From Planctomycetales bacterium 4484_123 (GTDB taxonomy: Bacteria; Planctomycetota; Phycisphaerae; SM23-33): 7,482 nt of DNA. Made by a program: the position numbers and the translations under genes. The notes under the pieces are model-generated. The model did not search any database. It was given only the letters and a program-made list of their open reading frames with translations, and was not told the origin of the DNA. Where the stretch lies: contig MVCS01000053.1 in assembly GCA_002049885.1 (NCBI GenBank), positions 1-7,482 on the forward strand, in the 5' to 3' direction. How positions within the stretch are numbered: position 1 is the stretch's first letter; every line of letters starts with the position of its first letter. This document shows positions 6,001-7,482 of this stretch, one piece after another.

Positions 6001-7482
6001 CTTGCCGTATTCCCGATACTCCATGTTCAGCCGGGCCAGCGCCAGCAGGGCTCGGGGATTGTCCGGGTAACGACGGAGGTAGCGGTTGAGGATGTTTTCA
6101 GCCTCGCCCAACTGGTTCAACTGGCTGTAGAGGTTGATCAGCAGTTGGGCGGTGACGAGATCGAAGCGGGCCCCGAAACCCTCATAGGCCTTGCGCAGCA
6201 ACCGCTCGGCCTTCACGCGCTGCCCTTCGAGCAGTGCCAGCCGGCCCTCGATCTTGGCCACGTAGGGGCTCTCAGGCATGGTGGAACGCATCTGCTCCAG
6301 GGCCGCCTGTATCCGCGGGAGTACGTCGTCCTTCTTGGCCCCCGCGCGGATGCGGTCGAAGAGCACATCGCAAAGCTGGTGATTCAGCGCCAGCAGGGCC
6401 GCCCGGTGGCGGCTCAGCCTTCTGACTTCACCGCCGGTGGAGACGTCCTGCCCCGCCGATTCCTTCTGCGCCGCCAGCCCGCGCAGCAGTGCGGCCTCGG
6501 CCTCGGCCAGCTTGCCCTGAAGCCTGCGGATGGCAGCCAGTTGGAGGAAGCTCTCGCAGTTGCCGGGCTCGACTTCGGCGGCCTTGGTGAGGGCCTCGAT
6601 AACCTTCCCTTGCTCGGCGCGGACCTTCTCCAGCAGGGCCTCGCGCCGGGCCTTGTCCTTCTCCTCGCCGGCCCGGCGCCGCAGCCGCCACGCCTGCCGC
6701 CGGTGGTACGCCGCCAGCGCCAGGTAACCGGCGGCCTTGTTGGGCTCGGCTTTGATGGCCTCCCGCAGCAGGCCCAGGGCCTCAGGGTAGCGGTTCAGCA
6801 TCTGGAAGAACTCGGCACAGGTGATCCGCAGGGCCGCGGAACCGGGGTTGGCAGCCATGCCATCCTTGAAGGCCTTCTCCGCCTCGACCTTGCGATTGTG
6901 CCGGCTGTAGAAAAGGGCCAGGGCCACCCAGTATCTCTCCCTGGCCGCAGCCAGGGCCTTGACGGCCTTGGCGTCCTTGGGGTCGGCCTTGGCCTTGCCG
7001 ACCAGCTTGATGGCGGCCTTGAAGTCCGCCACCGCCGGCTCGAAGTAGTCGGGGTTGGCCTCGGCGGCCCGGCCCTTGGCCACCGCCCGGTCGAACATGG
7101 CCTCATGGTCGTCGGGCGCCAGGCGCAGGATGTCGTCCAGGGTCTGGATGTAACTGTCCCAGGCCCCCCGGCTGGCCGCCAGGATGCGCTCCAGCTCGGC
7201 CAGTTCCCGGTGCGCCTCCAGCATGTCCGGCTTCAGCCTGACCGCGTCCTTGAAGATGGCATGGGCCTTGAAGAAGAGGCCGCGCCGCTGAGCCTGACCG
7301 AGGCTGGGGTCGTTGTAGAAGTATTCCATCCGCGCCCTGCCGGCCTTGAGCAGGTACGCCGGCCTGTCCGCCCTGGCGGCGTCCACGGCCTTGTCGAACT
7401 TGCGGATGGCCTCGCGGTATTTCTTCTGCTGGAGGAGCCGCTCAGCCTCGCGCGCCAGCCGGGCCGGGTCCTTGGGGAAGAT
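3037..7482 (-). CDS. Giant TPR-repeat protein, N-terminus beyond the right edge (at least 1481 residues)
   Basis: The frame is open from the TGA at 3039-3037 to the last base of the window. A GTG at 7386 is an internal Val: the 32 codons before it (IFPKDPARL...EAIRKFDKA) form a normal TPR helix pair that continues into it. Nearly the whole protein is helix-turn-helix repeats of about 34 residues with TPR signatures such as YLAVGRFDRAREEFRIAHEQNP and YYQLKDFENARKYYAKALEMTP. Longer Lys/Arg-rich helices interrupt them near residues 262-294. The C-terminal block has ALNNLAW (1361-1367) and ALDTYGVVLTQLGKLEEAL (1396-1414), resembling the TPR proteins of exosortase/PEP-CTERM-type polysaccharide loci. 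No enzymatic motif is visible. Such scaffolds bind partner proteins, and co-transcription with the Wzz/BY-kinase suggests a role in polysaccharide assembly or export. Signal peptide or lipobox, and so its location, cannot be judged without the N-terminus. Confidence 0.9.
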   Translation of the reverse strand: MFPKDPARLAREAERLLQQKKYREAIRKFDKAVDAARADRPAYLLKAGRARMEYFYNDPSLGQAQRRGLFFKAHAIFKDAVRLKPDMLEAHRELAELERILAASRGAWDSYIQTLDDILRLAPDDHEAMFDRAVAKGRAAEANPDYFEPAVADFKAAIKLVGKAKADPKDAKAVKALAAARERYWVALALFYSRHNRKVEAEKAFKDGMAANPGSAALRITCAEFFQMLNRYPEALGLLREAIKAEPNKAAGYLALAAYHRRQAWRLRRRAGEEKDKARREALLEKVRAEQGKVIEALTKAAEVEPGNCESFLQLAAIRRLQGKLAEAEAALLRGLAAQKESAGQDVSTGGEVRRLSRHRAALLALNHQLCDVLFDRIRAGAKKDDVLPRIQAALEQMRSTMPESPYVAKIEGRLALLEGQRVKAERLLRKAYEGFGARFDLVTAQLLINLYSQLNQLGEAENILNRYLRRYPDNPRALLALARLNMEYREYGKALRIVTTALKKSPEDEQVQRLKVLLEVLTGEADRLSEDIKALDPREAAALMLRAQQLWGDGRHAAAVKLTADIIKRRPGFLPAVSQLIQWYQQDGQRKLALDMYKVAQKIYKDRQDVLARLAADLARSPQEKLKLQLQAAAHETDPLKRALYKAAVYRQHGMTEQFVKELKAAEAIKPDDPLVIELLFSHALGKSDWAGAQKYAERAAKADVDRVGGRMYRARLARAQKKYQEAIRLTLEALRLRPTFSQAHAFLGRCYLAVGRFDRAREEFRIAHEQNPSNVQALLGLVAVSEAEGRPAEYARWVQLAYKFRPEDPVVRERYLRLRESREKLNDVIRKREQWRRTEPGNVTNLARLGPLYERVGRWDDAESVYRDLQRLTKGSLLAIRLLTDLLRRTDRDAEARTLLAENARTNKDKVGAYLLWADYMERAEEYDQARGLYAKAVEADPKDPRGYIAAARFEARRRNWAKAADLQRRCLQQAANVDPRAELELIGYLIEAGQFDEVGRRIAALLAKNPEDKEVLTLQGLAFFRRGDFTKAKRTLDRVLSLAPGYARALVVRAQVHLANGDRTLAVADLEAARQAEVSPVVTRRLVEIYESMGDFANAHAVLQSLLVDRPGDAGALRALVELCARHGKWREMENALTEARKYYPRELYYIIQAVQMWRRTGRSAQAVAVLRKVKKVLPQSAEIGVLLAETLLDLGRVDEALKEAGALREHHDLGPSAMAICGRAFLMKKDRARAEKEFRAAVRQAKTGKRLSFVVDQLRAAYHPKVEEVTARLKAWVKLRPKDWQLPKLLADLLILQEDYEGAREQLARALERAEERVERFGILRQLAVVYYQLKDFENARKYYAKALEMTPDDEVALNNLAWMLAFDLEKVQEALPYAKRAVELAPYNAHALDTYGVVLTQLGKLEEALEVLNRSVDINPMPANRLHLGEAYEKAGRTSDALRQYRQGWRQVKGNSRDPYFRPLREALKRLGESTS

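Noticed and set aside
7384..7386. GTG as start codon of the TPR gene
   Set aside because: The frame stays open to the window edge and the 32 upstream codons encode a proper TPR helix pair that continues into this codon. The GTG is internal and the gene is partial.
3044..7482. DNA-level tandem repeat array
   Set aside because: The repetition is at protein level (degenerate TPR helices). Recurring phrases such as ggccttggc reflect Ala/Lys-rich codons, and I see no conserved DNA unit with direct-repeat or CRISPR-like spacing.

Overview
The window comes from a strongly GC-rich bacterial chromosome. Everything recognisable lies on the minus strand, so biological order runs from high to low coordinates. 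From upstream to downstream it holds the 3' part of a very large tetratricopeptide-repeat (TPR) gene cut by the right edge, a gene for a fused Wzz-type chain-length determinant and bacterial tyrosine kinase (BY-kinase), and three tRNA genes (Thr-UGU, Tyr-GUA, Gly-UCC) that continue towards the left edge. No plus-strand gene is supported.

Region 3037-7482 is one uninterrupted TPR reading frame of at least 1481 residues. It ends 20 bases before the kinase gene, which has its own Shine-Dalgarno sequence, so the two look like an operon. The kinase-like protein (782-3016) has the full exopolysaccharide co-polymerase layout: two membrane segments, a periplasmic coiled coil, a cytoplasmic P-loop domain and a C-terminal tyrosine cluster. 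Its nucleotide-binding motifs are altered: Walker A has Arg in place of Lys, and Walker A' has Asn in place of the second Asp. The pair fits an envelope or exopolysaccharide export locus. The C-terminus of the TPR protein resembles the TPR proteins of exosortase/PEP-CTERM-type polysaccharide loci, but no exosortase, glycosyltransferase or Wza gene is in view.

Region 1-781 is a stable-RNA block. The order Thr(UGU)-Tyr(GUA)-Gly(UCC) matches the start of the E. coli thrU-tyrU-glyT-thrT-tufB operon, so a Thr(GGU) tRNA and/or tuf may lie just beyond the left edge. Unlike the single E. coli operon, each tRNA here has a promoter-like sequence directly upstream. A perfect TTGACA preceded by two A6 tracts 21 bp apart sits at the window edge and points to a strong promoter for the next gene. 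None of the three tRNAs encodes its 3' CCA.

The taxon cannot be fixed from this window. High GC, fused Wzz/BY-kinase, a giant TPR protein and tRNAs without CCA would suit a planctomycete (Phycisphaerae-like) or another GC-rich Gram-negative lineage. This is a low-confidence inference.
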